Assembly (NCBI RefSeq): GCF_002294995.1
Contig: NZ_NSGF01000019.1
Span: forward strand, 1 to 64,000
From: Mesorhizobium sp. WSM3860
GTDB taxonomy: Bacteria; Pseudomonadota; Alphaproteobacteria; Rhizobiales; Rhizobiaceae
Length of the DNA stretch: 64,000 bases
Direction: 5' to 3'
In this document: positions 34,276 through 43,331 of the stretch, piece by piece
Layout of the letters: every line of letters begins with the position of its first letter
Numbering within the stretch: position 1 is the first letter of the stretch
Program-made: the position numbers and the translations under genes
The notes under the pieces: model-generated
Databases searched by the model: none
What the model was told of the DNA's origin: nothing
What the model saw: the letters and a program-made list of their open reading frames with translations, nothing else

Positions 34276-35463
34276 TTACCCAACTACGCCAAGCTCACGT
34301 CCAACCGCGCCAAACGCCTCGACGGCGCGATCGATATCGCCGCTGGAGTGTGCCGCCGACATCTGCGTGCGGATGCGGGCCTGGCCCTTCGGCACCACCG
34401 GGAACGAAAAACCGATGACGTAGATGCCGCGCTTCAGCATGCGGGCCGCCATCTCCTGCGCAAGAGCGGCGTCGCCCAGCATCACCGGGATAATCGGATG
34501 ATCCGCGCCGGCAAGCGTAAAGCCGAGCTTACCCATTTGAGACCGGAAGCGTTCCGCATTGGCATATAGGCGCCGGCGCAGCGCATCGCCATTGCGGATC
34601 AGTTCGAAGACTTTAAGTGAGGCGCCGGCGATCGCCGGCATCAGCGTGTTGGAGAAGAGATATGGGCGCGAGCGCTGGCGCAGCCAGTCGACCACCTGTT
34701 TCTTCCCCGCAGTATAGCCGCCGGACGCGCCGCCCAGCGCCTTGCCGAGCGTGCCTGTGATGATGTCCACCCTGCCCTCGACGCCGCAGTGCTCGGCCGA
34801 ACCGCGGCCGTTCTTGCCAACGAAGCCGACGGCATGGCTGTCGTCGACCATGACCATGGCGTCGTATCTCTCGGCCAGGTCGCAGACGCCCTGCAGATTG
34901 GCGATGATGCCGTCCATCGAGAACACGCCGTCGGTGGCGATCAGCCGGAAGCGGCGGTCCTTCGCCTCCTTCAGCCGCGCCTCGAGGTCGGCCATGTCGT
35001 TGTTGGCGTAGCGAAAGCGCTTGGCCTTGGAGAGCCGCACCCCGTCGATGATCGAGGCGTGATTCAGCGCGTCCGAGATGACGGCGTCCTCCTCGCCGAG
35101 CAGCGTCTCGAACAAGCCGCCATTGGCATCGAAGCAGGAGCCGTAGAGAATGGTGTCGTCCATGCCGAGGAAGGACGAGATGGTGGCTTCGAGCTCCTTG
35201 TGTTCTTCTTGGGTGCCGCAGATGAAGCGCACCGAGGCCATGCCGTACCCGTAGCGGTCGAGCGCCTGCTTCGCCGCATCGCGCAGCTCGGGGCTGTCGG
35301 CGAGGCCAAGATAATTGTTGGCGCAGAAATTCAGCACCTTCTGGCCGGCAACCTCGATCAGGGCCGACTGCGTTGAGGAAATCACCCGCTCGGACTTGTA
35401 GAGCCCGGCCGATTTCAGGCCCTCAAGCTCGTTGTCGATGTGGGAGAGAAACGCTGCGCTCAT
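34276..35463 (-). CDS. kbl: 2-amino-3-ketobutyrate CoA ligase (glycine C-acetyltransferase)
   Basis: A 395-residue PLP alpha-oxoamine synthase matching E. coli Kbl in size (398). The PLP lysine lies in ITGTLGKALGGASGG; DDSHAVGFVGKNGRG is also diagnostic. It splits 2-amino-3-ketobutyrate with CoA into glycine and acetyl-CoA. Start MSAAFLSH was chosen because the open upstream extension is not conserved. kbl then tdh form a threonine-to-glycine operon. Confidence 0.96.
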   Translation of the reverse strand: MSAAFLSHIDNELEGLKSAGLYKSERVISSTQSALIEVAGQKVLNFCANNYLGLADSPELRDAAKQALDRYGYGMASVRFICGTQEEHKELEATISSFLGMDDTILYGSCFDANGGLFETLLGEEDAVISDALNHASIIDGVRLSKAKRFRYANNDMADLEARLKEAKDRRFRLIATDGVFSMDGIIANLQGVCDLAERYDAMVMVDDSHAVGFVGKNGRGSAEHCGVEGRVDIITGTLGKALGGASGGYTAGKKQVVDWLRQRSRPYLFSNTLMPAIAGASLKVFELIRNGDALRRRLYANAERFRSQMGKLGFTLAGADHPIIPVMLGDAALAQEMAARMLKRGIYVIGFSFPVVPKGQARIRTQMSAAHSSGDIDRAVEAFGAVGRELGVVG

Positions 35464-35658
35464 GGTCTGGCCCTGTTTGTTTGATGCGGACTGTCGCGCT
35501 GCGGACAAGAAAAATCCATCGCAAAAACGACCGCTTCGGTGGCGTTGCGCAAGCCTTGCCCCAGCCCCTGCAGCGCAGCCGGACAAGGATGTGTTCAAAT
35601 GCGACGATCTGCGAAAGGACATAATAACCATCCTGTCAGCTTTGTCGCGCCGCCGGCT

Positions 35659-35673
35659 CCGGCACTGTGCCGG
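35659..35673. promoter_or_regulatory. Perfect palindrome upstream of the GGDEF-EAL gene
   Basis: CCGGCAC-T-GTGCCGG, two seven-base arms around one base, in the 299-base gap between divergent kbl and the GGDEF-EAL gene. Function unknown; nothing else was recognised in this gap. Confidence 0.4.
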
Positions 35674-35762
35674 CTTGCCGAGCTGTTAACCCTTTCACGT
35701 CAAGTGTTTTGACGCCGCAAATTCATGGCATGAATCCGTCGATCGGGAGGGGTCACTCAGTT

Positions 35763-37832
35763 ATGTCGCAGCAGCCGGTGCACAGCGTTTCGCGCAAGCT
35801 GATTCTGCTGATCAAGAGCGGCTACTGGCTGGCCTTGCTGATCATCGCTGCCATGGTGATGGCTTCCTTCATCCTGCTGCAGCAGCTGATGGCGCAGCAG
35901 CAGCACAACGACGCGCTGCTCAACATCGTCTCCACGCAGAAGGCGCTGTCGCAGCGCATCGTTTTCCTGGCCAGCGCGACCGGTGCCGCCCCGCGCGACA
36001 AGCAGCCGGCGCTGGTCACCGCGCTGAAGCAGGCAACGGGCGAGTTCGAGACCAATTACGACCGGCTGCTCAAGGAGACCGGCGCCGATCCGCTATCGCC
36101 GGCGCGCAACGATCCGAAATCGATCGAATATGTGCTGTTCAGCAAACCGTTCCATCTCGACTATTTCTCGGTCGGCCTTATCGCCAACGGCGATCGACTG
36201 GTTTCATCATTTGCATCCCAGCTCGGCATGCAAAGCGACGGCTATAAGGGCGGCGGCGAGCGCGTCGGCCTCGATGCCTCCGTCGCCAATGCGACTTTGT
36301 CCGGCTATGCCGCGCTCGGCCAGCGCATCAGCGCCTTCGCCACCGAGCGGTCGGATGAGATGCTCAACCTGCACCGCACGCTGTTCTTTGCCACCATCGG
36401 CGTCATCGTGCTGGTCGCGCTATTCATCTTCCGGCCGATGTCCAAGGCCATCCTGCGCAAGACGCATGAGCTGGTCGACGCCCGCAATTCGATGGCCTTC
36501 ATCGCTGTGCATGACGGCCTGACCGGCCTGCACAACCGCACCTTCCTCACCGATCATTTCGACACGCTGATCAAGGGCGCGCATCGGCGTCGCGAGCGGC
36601 TGGCGGTGATCCAGCTCGACCTCGACCGATTCAAGCAGATCAACGACACGCTGGGGCATGCGGCGGGCGACTACGTACTTGTCGTCACCGCGCAACGCAT
36701 GCGCGATTCCTGCCGCGCATCGGATCTTTGCGCCCGTCTCGGCGGCGACGAGTTCGTGATGATCCTCAATGGCGCCGGCACCACCGAGGACATCCATGCG
36801 CTGGCCAAGCGCATCATCGCCAACATCAACGAGCCGATCACCTTCCAGGGCACGACCATAATGCCCGGCGCCAGCGCCGGCATCGCCGTCTATCCGGTCG
36901 ACGCCGACAGCGCCCAGGACCTGCTCGTCCATGCCGATCTCGCCCTCTATTCGGCCAAGAAGCTCGGCGGCGGCAGCTTCTCCTTCTTCTCCGAGGAGCT
37001 TCGGCGCGAGCTCGACTATCGCAAGCAGCTCGAGCAGGACATCCGAACGGCGATCGCGGAAAGGACCTTCGAGGTCTATTTCCAGCCGCAAGTTTCGCTC
37101 ACCAGCGGCAAGATCAGCGGCATCGAAGCGCTGGTGCGCTGGAAGCACGCCACGCGCGGCATGATCTCGCCAGGCGAATTCATCCCGGTGGCGGAGAAGT
37201 GCGGCTTCATGCCGGATATCGGCCGCATCGTCATCACCAAGGCGATCAACGAAGCCGCCGAATGGGATCGCGCCGGCATCGATTTCGGACGCATCGCCGT
37301 CAATGTCTCGGGCACCGAGCTGCGCGAGCCGGACTTCGACACGTTCCTGTTCGGAACGCTGGAACGGGCCGGGCTTGCGCCGCAGAAGCTGTCGCTGGAA
37401 ATCGTCGAATCCGTCATTCTCGACGATGAGAAGACCGGCATCGCCGCCAAGCTCAGGCATATCCGTGCGGCGGGCGTCCATCTCGAGCTCGACGATTTCG
37501 GCACGGGCTATGCTTCACTCAGCCATGTCAACCCGAACGAGATCGATCGGCTGAAGATCGACCGCCGCTTCGTGCAGAACATCAACGAGAACGGCGACAA
37601 CACCAAGATCGTGCGCGCCATCACCGAGCTTGCCCGCGGGCTCGGCATCTCGATCGTCGCCGAGGGCGCGGAAACCGAGGCCGAGCTCGACTCGCTCATG
37701 GCGATCGGCTGCGACCAGGTGCAGGGCTATTCGATCGCCTTCCCGATGCCTCAGGACAAGGCGCGCGAATGGCTTACGGCGCGCAGCCCGAAGAAGGCGA
37801 AGCTCAAGGTGCTGCAGGGCAGCCGGGCTTAA
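35763..37832 (+). CDS. Membrane-bound GGDEF-EAL protein (c-di-GMP synthesis / hydrolysis)
   Basis: A 689-residue protein: transmembrane helix at residues 19-42, a periplasmic sensor domain with a PilJ-like helical segment (TQKALSQRIVFLA), a second helix at about 206-224, a GGDEF domain with intact GGDEF at 327-331 and an inhibitory RxxD site (RASD, 318-321), then an EAL domain with EALVRW at 455 and DDFGTGYASL. Both catalytic motifs look intact, so it may be bifunctional. ATG 35763 follows GGGAGGGG; an upstream ATG at 35730 is possible. Its stop overlaps the convergent MarR gene by four bases. Confidence 0.93.
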   Translation: MSQQPVHSVSRKLILLIKSGYWLALLIIAAMVMASFILLQQLMAQQQHNDALLNIVSTQKALSQRIVFLASATGAAPRDKQPALVTALKQATGEFETNYDRLLKETGADPLSPARNDPKSIEYVLFSKPFHLDYFSVGLIANGDRLVSSFASQLGMQSDGYKGGGERVGLDASVANATLSGYAALGQRISAFATERSDEMLNLHRTLFFATIGVIVLVALFIFRPMSKAILRKTHELVDARNSMAFIAVHDGLTGLHNRTFLTDHFDTLIKGAHRRRERLAVIQLDLDRFKQINDTLGHAAGDYVLVVTAQRMRDSCRASDLCARLGGDEFVMILNGAGTTEDIHALAKRIIANINEPITFQGTTIMPGASAGIAVYPVDADSAQDLLVHADLALYSAKKLGGGSFSFFSEELRRELDYRKQLEQDIRTAIAERTFEVYFQPQVSLTSGKISGIEALVRWKHATRGMISPGEFIPVAEKCGFMPDIGRIVITKAINEAAEWDRAGIDFGRIAVNVSGTELREPDFDTFLFGTLERAGLAPQKLSLEIVESVILDDEKTGIAAKLRHIRAAGVHLELDDFGTGYASLSHVNPNEIDRLKIDRRFVQNINENGDNTKIVRAITELARGLGISIVAEGAETEAELDSLMAIGCDQVQGYSIAFPMPQDKAREWLTARSPKKAKLKVLQGSRA

Positions 37833-38257
37833 CCGCCCACATTCGCCCGAAGCGCCGCCAGCACCTCGGCGAATTCCGCAAGCCGTTCGTCCGGCAGCCC
37901 AGCTCTCAGTCTTTTGTCGAAGGCGACGGCCGCGAGGCGCAACTTCTCGAACAGCGCTTCGCCGGCTTCGGTCAGCGCCACCTGATGGACCCTGCGGTTC
38001 TGCGGATCGCGGCGCCGCGTCAGCAAGCCTTGCGCCTCCATGGCATTGAGGTGATGCGTCAGCGTCGCGCCCTGGATGCCGATCATGCCGGCAAGCTCAC
38101 GCTGGTTGGCCAGTTCCTTCGACTTGACGGAGAGCAAGGTCACCCAGACCGGCAGCGTTCCGCCGGCCTCAACCATTGCAGAGTCGAAAGCCTGCGCCAC
38201 CAGTTTGGCGGTGCGGGCGAGATTCATGCCGATGGGCGGGCGATCAAATGGCGACAT
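37829..38257 (-). CDS. MarR family transcriptional regulator
   Basis: A 142-residue MarR regulator: helix-turn-helix LAGMIGIQGATLTHHLNAME and wing RRDPQNRRVHQVALTEAG. It is divergent from a small membrane-protein gene, with a clear MarR-type palindrome in the gap, so it probably represses itself and that gene. Confidence 0.9.
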   Translation of the reverse strand: MSPFDRPPIGMNLARTAKLVAQAFDSAMVEAGGTLPVWVTLLSVKSKELANQRELAGMIGIQGATLTHHLNAMEAQGLLTRRRDPQNRRVHQVALTEAGEALFEKLRLAAVAFDKRLRAGLPDERLAEFAEVLAALRANVGG

Positions 38258-38312
38258 GGCCGGACACTAGAACAAGCAATGGATTGGCGTAACTCTGCAT
38301 GAAGCATTTGAC

Positions 38313-38332
38313 ATCTAACTATTAGATATCTA
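38313..38332. promoter_or_regulatory. Putative MarR operator
   Basis: ATCTAA-CTA-TTAGAT (38313-38327) is a perfect inverted repeat and overlaps a second palindrome, TAGATATCTA (38323-38332). The pair lies between the MarR gene and the membrane-protein gene. Confidence 0.7.
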
Positions 38333-38422
38333 ACTTTGTCTTATTAACGGCGTCGTCGAACCAGCCCACAGAACCGACAGGCAAGCGTCACCCGGCGGCG
38401 GGCCAATGAGAGGAATGCGGTC

Positions 38423-38830
38423 ATGCAATATGTCTATATCGTCGTCATCGGCCTGCATGTCATGGCCGGCGTCTTCTGGGCCGGCACGACCATCGCGGTT
38501 GCCCGTGATCCGGAGATCAAGGCGGAGCGCTTCATCCGGCCGCAACTCGGCGCCTCCGGCATGGTCTTTTTGACCGGTCTCCTGCTCTGGTATTTTTTCC
38601 ATGAAGGCGCTTTCGGCTCGATGGAAATGGTGCTGGCGCTGGGTATTGCGACGGCGCTGATCGCCGCCGGAGTGCAGGGCGCCCTTGTAGCCTCTTCCAG
38701 CAGGCAATTGGCCGGCGCCGATGCGGCCACGCAAACGCAGTTGCGTGCGAAAATGACCAAAGGCGAACGCCTCGCCGGCGGGCTGCTGGTCATCACCGTG
38801 CTTTGCATGGCCACGGCCAGGATGTTCTAA
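38423..38830 (+). CDS. Small integral membrane protein, unknown function
   Basis: A 135-residue protein with four predicted membrane helices (VVIGLHVMAGVFWAGTTIA; GMVFLTGLLLWYFF; MVLALGIATALIAAGVQGAL; AGGLLVITVLCMATARMF) and conserved His11 and Trp18 in the first helix. The layout resembles CopD/DUF2269-like small membrane proteins, but the family is not certain. ATG 38423 follows GAGAGGAA. It is probably controlled by the divergent MarR regulator. Confidence 0.7.
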   Translation: MQYVYIVVIGLHVMAGVFWAGTTIAVARDPEIKAERFIRPQLGASGMVFLTGLLLWYFFHEGAFGSMEMVLALGIATALIAAGVQGALVASSSRQLAGADAATQTQLRAKMTKGERLAGGLLVITVLCMATARMF

Positions 38831-38879
38831 CTCGTCAATGGCTCGCGCGGTACCGGCGCAGGCCGGCGGCCGCGCGCGG

Positions 38880-38928
38880 CGCACCGGACCAACGCGGCAG
38901 GTGGCTCTCCTTGTGAAGGTCCGGTGCG
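38880..38928 (+). terminator. Long-loop terminator-like hairpin
   Basis: An 11-bp stem, CGCACCGGACC with GGTCCGGTGCG, encloses a 27-base loop and is followed by TTTCCTC. It sits after the membrane-protein gene, before the convergent HD-like gene. Confidence 0.55.
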
Positions 38929-38957
38929 TTTCCTCAGTGCGGGCCGTCACCGGCGCA

Positions 38958-39695
38958 TCAGATCACCTCGACCGAACCACCGCGTAAATTTTCCCGACGC
39001 AGCTTTAAATAGGTGCGCATATTCGGCGCGATGCGGAAACCTTCCAGCCTGACGTCCTGGAGCGCTGACGCCCAGCCAAGCGCGTCATAACGCCCGCCAT
39101 ATGTTTCGATCGCCGCGGCGAGATCCTCGCGGCCCAATTGCCTGGCCAGGATGGCGCAGGCCGCGACCCGCGTTTCGATCGATCGGCCATATTTGGGCGC
39201 GAATGCCAACCCGCCGTCGGCGAGGTCGTCGACCTCGTGCGCAAGCTGCAGGAACAGGATGTCCTCATCGCCGGCCAGCACACCCTCCTGAAGAAGGCGC
39301 TCGGGGTCGCCGGTGTCGAATTTCATGGCGCCAACGCGGGCGACGAGGCCTTCAGCCCTCGGCCCGATCCGCGCCTCCAGCCATTTCCGGTGCGCTTCGC
39401 TGCGCCGGCTAGACCTGCCGTCCGGATACTGGCCGCTGTCATAGGCAGCGTGGAACATCGCCGCGATGACGAAATCGAGATCCCTTTCGAAATGCGCCAC
39501 CGACGAGGCGGCGCCTACCGCATGGCAGATAAAGGGCCGTCCCGACTTTCGATAGCGGCCGTTGAACATCGCGCAGGCCATACGATAGGCGTTCTGGACG
39601 CGTAGAATGTCGTCCAGCGCGTGCCCGGCCTCGTGCAATTGGATATAGAACGCCGTATTGGTCTGGCGCGGAAAGAACAGATCTTTTCCGGTCAA
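38958..39695 (-). CDS. HD-domain-like (RelA/SpoT-type fold) hypothetical protein
   Basis: A 245-residue soluble protein. The segments RPFICHAVGAASSVAHF and VIAAMFHAAYDSGQYP have the His and His/Asp spacing of RelA/SpoT-type HD hydrolases, although a strict HD dipeptide is replaced. The best start is TTG 39695 with a purine-rich GGGGG site; the next methionine is about 40 residues in. It stands alone between convergent and tandem genes. Function unknown; a nucleotide phosphohydrolase role is only a guess. Confidence 0.6.
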   Translation of the reverse strand: MTGKDLFFPRQTNTAFYIQLHEAGHALDDILRVQNAYRMACAMFNGRYRKSGRPFICHAVGAASSVAHFERDLDFVIAAMFHAAYDSGQYPDGRSSRRSEAHRKWLEARIGPRAEGLVARVGAMKFDTGDPERLLQEGVLAGDEDILFLQLAHEVDDLADGGLAFAPKYGRSIETRVAACAILARQLGREDLAAAIETYGGRYDALGWASALQDVRLEGFRIAPNMRTYLKLRRENLRGGSVEVI

Positions 39696-39799
39696 GCAAG
39701 CCCCCGACTATGCGACCCGGGTTGCAGCCCTCGGAATGCGCGCCCGAAAATTGCAAATAAGATCTGTCAAGTCCAGCCTGGCCAATGGACGACCGTGGT

Positions 39800-41845
39800 T
39801 CAAATCCGGATGCCGAACCTGATGCCGTCGTAGATGGCGGCGTGAATATTGCGCGAGGCGACTGCGTCGCCGATACGGAACAGAACAAAGCCGCCTTCCG
39901 GATTGCGCGGCGGAAAAATGTCGCCGCCGCTCACCAGCCGCTCGTAGTCGACCGCGCCGCCATTCTTCGACAGCGGCTTCAGCGCGAGGTAGAGATCGTC
40001 GAGCGGCGCGGTGCCATGCTCGACCACCACCTGGTCGACGCGCCGCTCGCCGCGCCAGCCATCGGCGAAGTCCGACGCCAGTTCGGCAATGAGCTGGTTA
40101 CCCTCGCGCCGCACCGAACGCAGGCGGGTGTTGATGGTGACGGTGACGCCTTTCTCGTGGAAGGCGCGCATATAGGGCACGTGGTTCAGGCCGCCCATTT
40201 CCGGCGCGAAGAAGCGTTCGGGCGAAACCAGCTCCAGCTTAGCGCCGCTGTTGGCAATCAATTCCGCCGCGCCCATGCCCTGATGGCCGCCATTGTCGTC
40301 ATAGAGCAGCGCGTTCTCGGCCGGCTTCACGCTGCCGGCCATAATGTCCCAGCTCGAGGTAACGAGATTGTCGCCGGCTGTCAGCGGCGGGTTCTGCGGC
40401 AGGCCGCCGGTGGCGACGATCACCACATCCGGCGACAGTGCCAGGACATCGTCCTTCTCGGCCCATGTGTCGTAGCGGATCTCGACGCCGAGGCGATCGA
40501 GCTCGGCAAGCCGCCAATTGATGATGCCGATCAGCTCCTTGCGGCGCGGATTTTGCGTCGCGAGCCGCACCTGGCCGCCGGCCTGGCTGGATGCCTCGAG
40601 GATCGTCACCTGATGGCCCCGTTCGGCGGCGACACGTGCGGCTTCCAGACCGCCCGCCCCGGCTCCCACGACAACCACCCGCTTCTTCGGTCCTTCGCTT
40701 TTCGCGATGACGTGCGGGATCGTCGCTTCGCGGCCGGTGGCGGCGTTGTGGACGCAGAGCGCCTCGCCGCCTTCATAGATGCGATCGAGGCAGTAGGTGG
40801 CGCCGACGCAAGGCCGGATCTCGTGCTCGCGGCCTTCCATCACTTTCCGCACGATGTGCGGATCGGCGATGTGGGCGCGCGTCATGCCGACCATGTCCAG
40901 CTTTCCGGTGGCAATCGCGTGGCGCGCGGTGGCGACATCGGATATCCGCGCGGCGTGGAAGGTCGGGAACTTTGTCGCCGCCCTCACCTCGCCAGCGAAA
41001 TCGAGATGCGGCGACGAGCGCATGCCGGTCACCGGGATGACCTTGGTCAGAGCCGCGTCGGTTTCGATCGAGCCGCGGATGATGTTGAGGAAGTCGACCT
41101 TGCCGGAGCCAGCGAGCCGTTTCGCAATCTCGACGCCCTCCTCCTTCGACAGACCTTTTTCGAAATCCTCGTCGGCGACCATGCGGATGCCGACGACGAA
41201 TTGCTCGCCGACCGCGGCGCGAACCGCATCGAGCACCATGTTGGTGAAGCGCAGCCGGTTCTCGAGCGAGCCGCCGAAATCATCGTCGCGATGATTGGTG
41301 GCCGGCGACCAGAAGCCGTCCATCAGATGGCCGTAGGATTCGAACTCGATGCCGTCGAGGCCGGCCGCCTGGCAGCGCTGGGCGGCGGAGGCATAGTCGG
41401 CGACAATGCGCTCGATATCCCAGTCCTCGATGGCCTTCGGAAAGGCTCGATGCGCCGGCTCGCGCACCGGCGAGGCGGAAAGCACCGGCAGCCAGTCGGC
41501 CTTGTTCCAGCCGGTGCGGCGACCGAGATGGGTGATCTGGATCATGACCTTGCAGTCATGCTCATGACAGGCATCCGCAAGCTCGGCGAGCCACGGCACG
41601 ATGGCGTCGTCATAGACATGCAGGTTGCCGAAGGCGGCCGGGCTGTCGCGCGACACGATGGCCGAGCCCGCCGTCATCGTCAGCGCCATGCCGCCCTTGG
41701 CCTTCTCGGCGTGGTAGAGCCGGTAGCGCTCCTTCGGCATGCCGTCCTCGGAATAAGCCGGCTCATGGCTGGTCGACATCACCCGGTTCTTCAGCGTCAG
41801 GTGCTTGAGCCGATAGGGTTGCAGAAGCGGGTCGTTGCTGGTCAT
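39800..41845 (-). CDS. stcD: N-methylproline demethylase-like NADH:flavin oxidoreductase (StcD type)
   Basis: A 681-residue relative of trimethylamine dehydrogenase and 2,4-dienoyl-CoA reductase: an FMN TIM barrel (residues 1-340), an iron-sulfur segment, then a nucleotide-binding domain starting VVVVGAGAGGLEAARVAAER (about 388). Length and sequence style fit rhizobial StcD, which demethylates N-methylproline in stachydrine (proline betaine) use. Cys346, Cys352 and Cys364 line up with three of the four 4Fe-4S ligands of trimethylamine dehydrogenase, but the second is Ala349. It is divergent from queF. An MttB-family methyltransferase lies 6 kb away. Confidence 0.75.
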   Translation of the reverse strand: MTSNDPLLQPYRLKHLTLKNRVMSTSHEPAYSEDGMPKERYRLYHAEKAKGGMALTMTAGSAIVSRDSPAAFGNLHVYDDAIVPWLAELADACHEHDCKVMIQITHLGRRTGWNKADWLPVLSASPVREPAHRAFPKAIEDWDIERIVADYASAAQRCQAAGLDGIEFESYGHLMDGFWSPATNHRDDDFGGSLENRLRFTNMVLDAVRAAVGEQFVVGIRMVADEDFEKGLSKEEGVEIAKRLAGSGKVDFLNIIRGSIETDAALTKVIPVTGMRSSPHLDFAGEVRAATKFPTFHAARISDVATARHAIATGKLDMVGMTRAHIADPHIVRKVMEGREHEIRPCVGATYCLDRIYEGGEALCVHNAATGREATIPHVIAKSEGPKKRVVVVGAGAGGLEAARVAAERGHQVTILEASSQAGGQVRLATQNPRRKELIGIINWRLAELDRLGVEIRYDTWAEKDDVLALSPDVVIVATGGLPQNPPLTAGDNLVTSSWDIMAGSVKPAENALLYDDNGGHQGMGAAELIANSGAKLELVSPERFFAPEMGGLNHVPYMRAFHEKGVTVTINTRLRSVRREGNQLIAELASDFADGWRGERRVDQVVVEHGTAPLDDLYLALKPLSKNGGAVDYERLVSGGDIFPPRNPEGGFVLFRIGDAVASRNIHAAIYDGIRFGIRI

Positions 41846-41869
41846 CGTCTTCCTACCGTTTCAAATTGT

Positions 41870-41886
41870 GCGGGAGCTGCTCCCGC
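41870..41886. promoter_or_regulatory. Hairpin in the stcD-queF divergent region
   Basis: GCGGGA-GCTGC-TCCCGC, a six-bp stem 25 bases upstream of the stcD-like start. The remaining 199-base gap shows no recognised operator, and no preQ1 riboswitch was found upstream of queF. Confidence 0.35.
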
Positions 41887-42044
41887 TTCCATTTCACGCA
41901 TCGGATTCATCGGAAAACCGCTGCGCGGCTTTCGGTCCAATGCTAATGAGCCGCCAAACACGCCGGGTCCGCTCGATCGCGGCGCACTTTCAACTGATTG
42001 CGCCTGCCGCCCTTGCAATCATCGGCGGCAGCAAGGAGCCGTCC

Positions 42045-42506
42045 ATGACCGACGCCAAAAACCTCACCCAGCTCGGCAAACACGTCGAGACGCCCCAGAG
42101 CCCCGAACAGGCGGTCCTGGAAACCGTGCCATTCGAGCGAGGCGACGGCCCGCCCGCGATCGTGCGCTTCACTTGCCCGGAATTCACCTCGCTCTGTCCG
42201 GTCACCGGCCAGCCCGACTTCGCCCACATCGTCATCGACTACGCGCCCGACAAGACGCTGGTGGAATCGAAGTCGCTGAAGCTGTTCATGACCTCGTTCC
42301 GCAACCATGGCGCCTTTCACGAGGAATGCACGGTCATGATCGGCCGCCGCATCGTCGAAGCGACCAAGCCGCTCTGGTTGCGCGTTGGCGGTTACTGGTT
42401 CCCGCGCGGCGGCATCCCCATCGACGTCTTCTGGCAGACTGGCGCACCGCCTGAAGGCGCGTGGCTGCCCGATACCGGGGTCGCGCCATATCGCGGGCGC
42501 GGCTGA
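42045..42506 (+). CDS. queF: NADPH-dependent 7-cyano-7-deazaguanine reductase
   Basis: A 153-residue short-type QueF. It reduces preQ0 to preQ1 on the queuosine tRNA-modification route. The thioimide-forming Cys51 is in FTSLCPVTGQPD, and the ESKSLKLF substrate motif is at residues 74-81, followed by SFRNHGAFHE. ATG 42045 follows AAGGAG. It has no other que genes beside it. Confidence 0.97.
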   Translation: MTDAKNLTQLGKHVETPQSPEQAVLETVPFERGDGPPAIVRFTCPEFTSLCPVTGQPDFAHIVIDYAPDKTLVESKSLKLFMTSFRNHGAFHEECTVMIGRRIVEATKPLWLRVGGYWFPRGGIPIDVFWQTGAPPEGAWLPDTGVAPYRGRG

Positions 42507-42534
42507 AATTTGTTGCGAAAGGCCGGCGGGACAG

Positions 42535-42712
42535 CGCACCCCTCTGTCCTGCCGGACATCTCCCGCACTTGGAGGGAGATCGGATGTCACGCCGGCTTTC
42601 GCCAATCTCCATCGTTGCAAGATAGGCGGGCGTTGCAAGACAGGCGGGTCGCCGAAGCTGCCAATCTCGCCTCTTGTGGGGGAGATGGCCGGCAGGCCAG
42701 AGGGGGGCGCGA
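42535..42712. repeat. Class A palindromic repeat with an 18-bp tandem duplication
   Basis: The left arm (CCTCTGTCCTGCCGGACATC) and right arm (GGAGATGGCCGGCAGGCCAG) are inverted copies of the class A ends. In the centre an 18-base unit, CGTTGCAAGATAGGCGGG, is repeated in tandem at 42613-42630 and 42631-42648 with one mismatch. It fills the gap between queF and a convergent hypothetical gene. Confidence 0.8.
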
Positions 42713-42742
42713 AGGATCGCCGGCGCCGAAGTTCAATCGTAC

Positions 42743-43327
42743 TCATTCGCACTGGTACTGGCTGAGCGCCCATTCGCCGGTGACCGACAGAAGATCGGAT
42801 ATCTTCCAGTCGCCGCCGACCTTCTTCAGCTTCCATTCCAGACGGTGTTGGTGGCCTTCGACGACGAAGGCGACCACCACCTTGGCCTCGTCGCCATTAA
42901 TCGCTTCGATGGTGTGCAGGCTCTTGTCGATGGCGAGCTTGTCGTAATCGGCATTGTCGAGCGCCATGTTGGGATCGAGGCACTCGCCCTGACCCGAGGC
43001 GCGCAGCGCGTCGGCTTTGTCGAGCACGCTCTTTGCTGGATCGCTGAAGTTCTTGCGCTGGGCCGGATCGAGCTCCAGCCCGAGATGCTCGTAGAAGGGC
43101 TTCACCACCGCCGTCGGCGATCCGGGCAGGACGGGCGCAGCTGGAGCCGGTTCGGCCGGCTTGCTTTCAGGCGCTGTGGCCGGCGCCGACTTGTCGTCCG
43201 CCGGCGCATTGTCGCCTGACGCCTTCGGCGGCGGCGAGCCGAACAGCCCTTGCGCGCAGGCACCGCCGTTCAGCCCCGCGGTCAGCATCGCCAAGCTCGA
43301 CAGCGCGAGGACCAGACGCCGAAGCAC
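42743..43327 (-). CDS. Secreted hypothetical protein (DUF3828-like), paralogue of its neighbour
   Basis: A 194-residue protein with a signal peptide (residues 1-26, ending near GACAQ), a Pro/Ala/Lys-rich linker (about 35-72) and a globular domain ending GDWKISDLLSVTGEWALSQY. That domain aligns by eye with the protein encoded immediately upstream. GTG 43327 with GGAG seven bases before it is the likely start, four bases after the upstream stop. Probably periplasmic; function unknown. Confidence 0.7.
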   Translation of the reverse strand: MLRRLVLALSSLAMLTAGLNGGACAQGLFGSPPPKASGDNAPADDKSAPATAPESKPAEPAPAAPVLPGSPTAVVKPFYEHLGLELDPAQRKNFSDPAKSVLDKADALRASGQGECLDPNMALDNADYDKLAIDKSLHTIEAINGDEAKVVVAFVVEGHQHRLEWKLKKVGGDWKISDLLSVTGEWALSQYQCE

Positions 43328-43331
43328 GGCG

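Noticed and set aside
41846..42044. PreQ1 riboswitch upstream of queF
   Set aside because: Only a six-bp hairpin nearer to the stcD-like gene was seen; no preQ1 aptamer-like short pseudoknot with an A-rich tail was found.
39785..42454. An 889-codon plus-strand frame across the stcD-like gene and queF
   Set aside because: It crosses two genuine genes in other frames and gives no recognisable protein.
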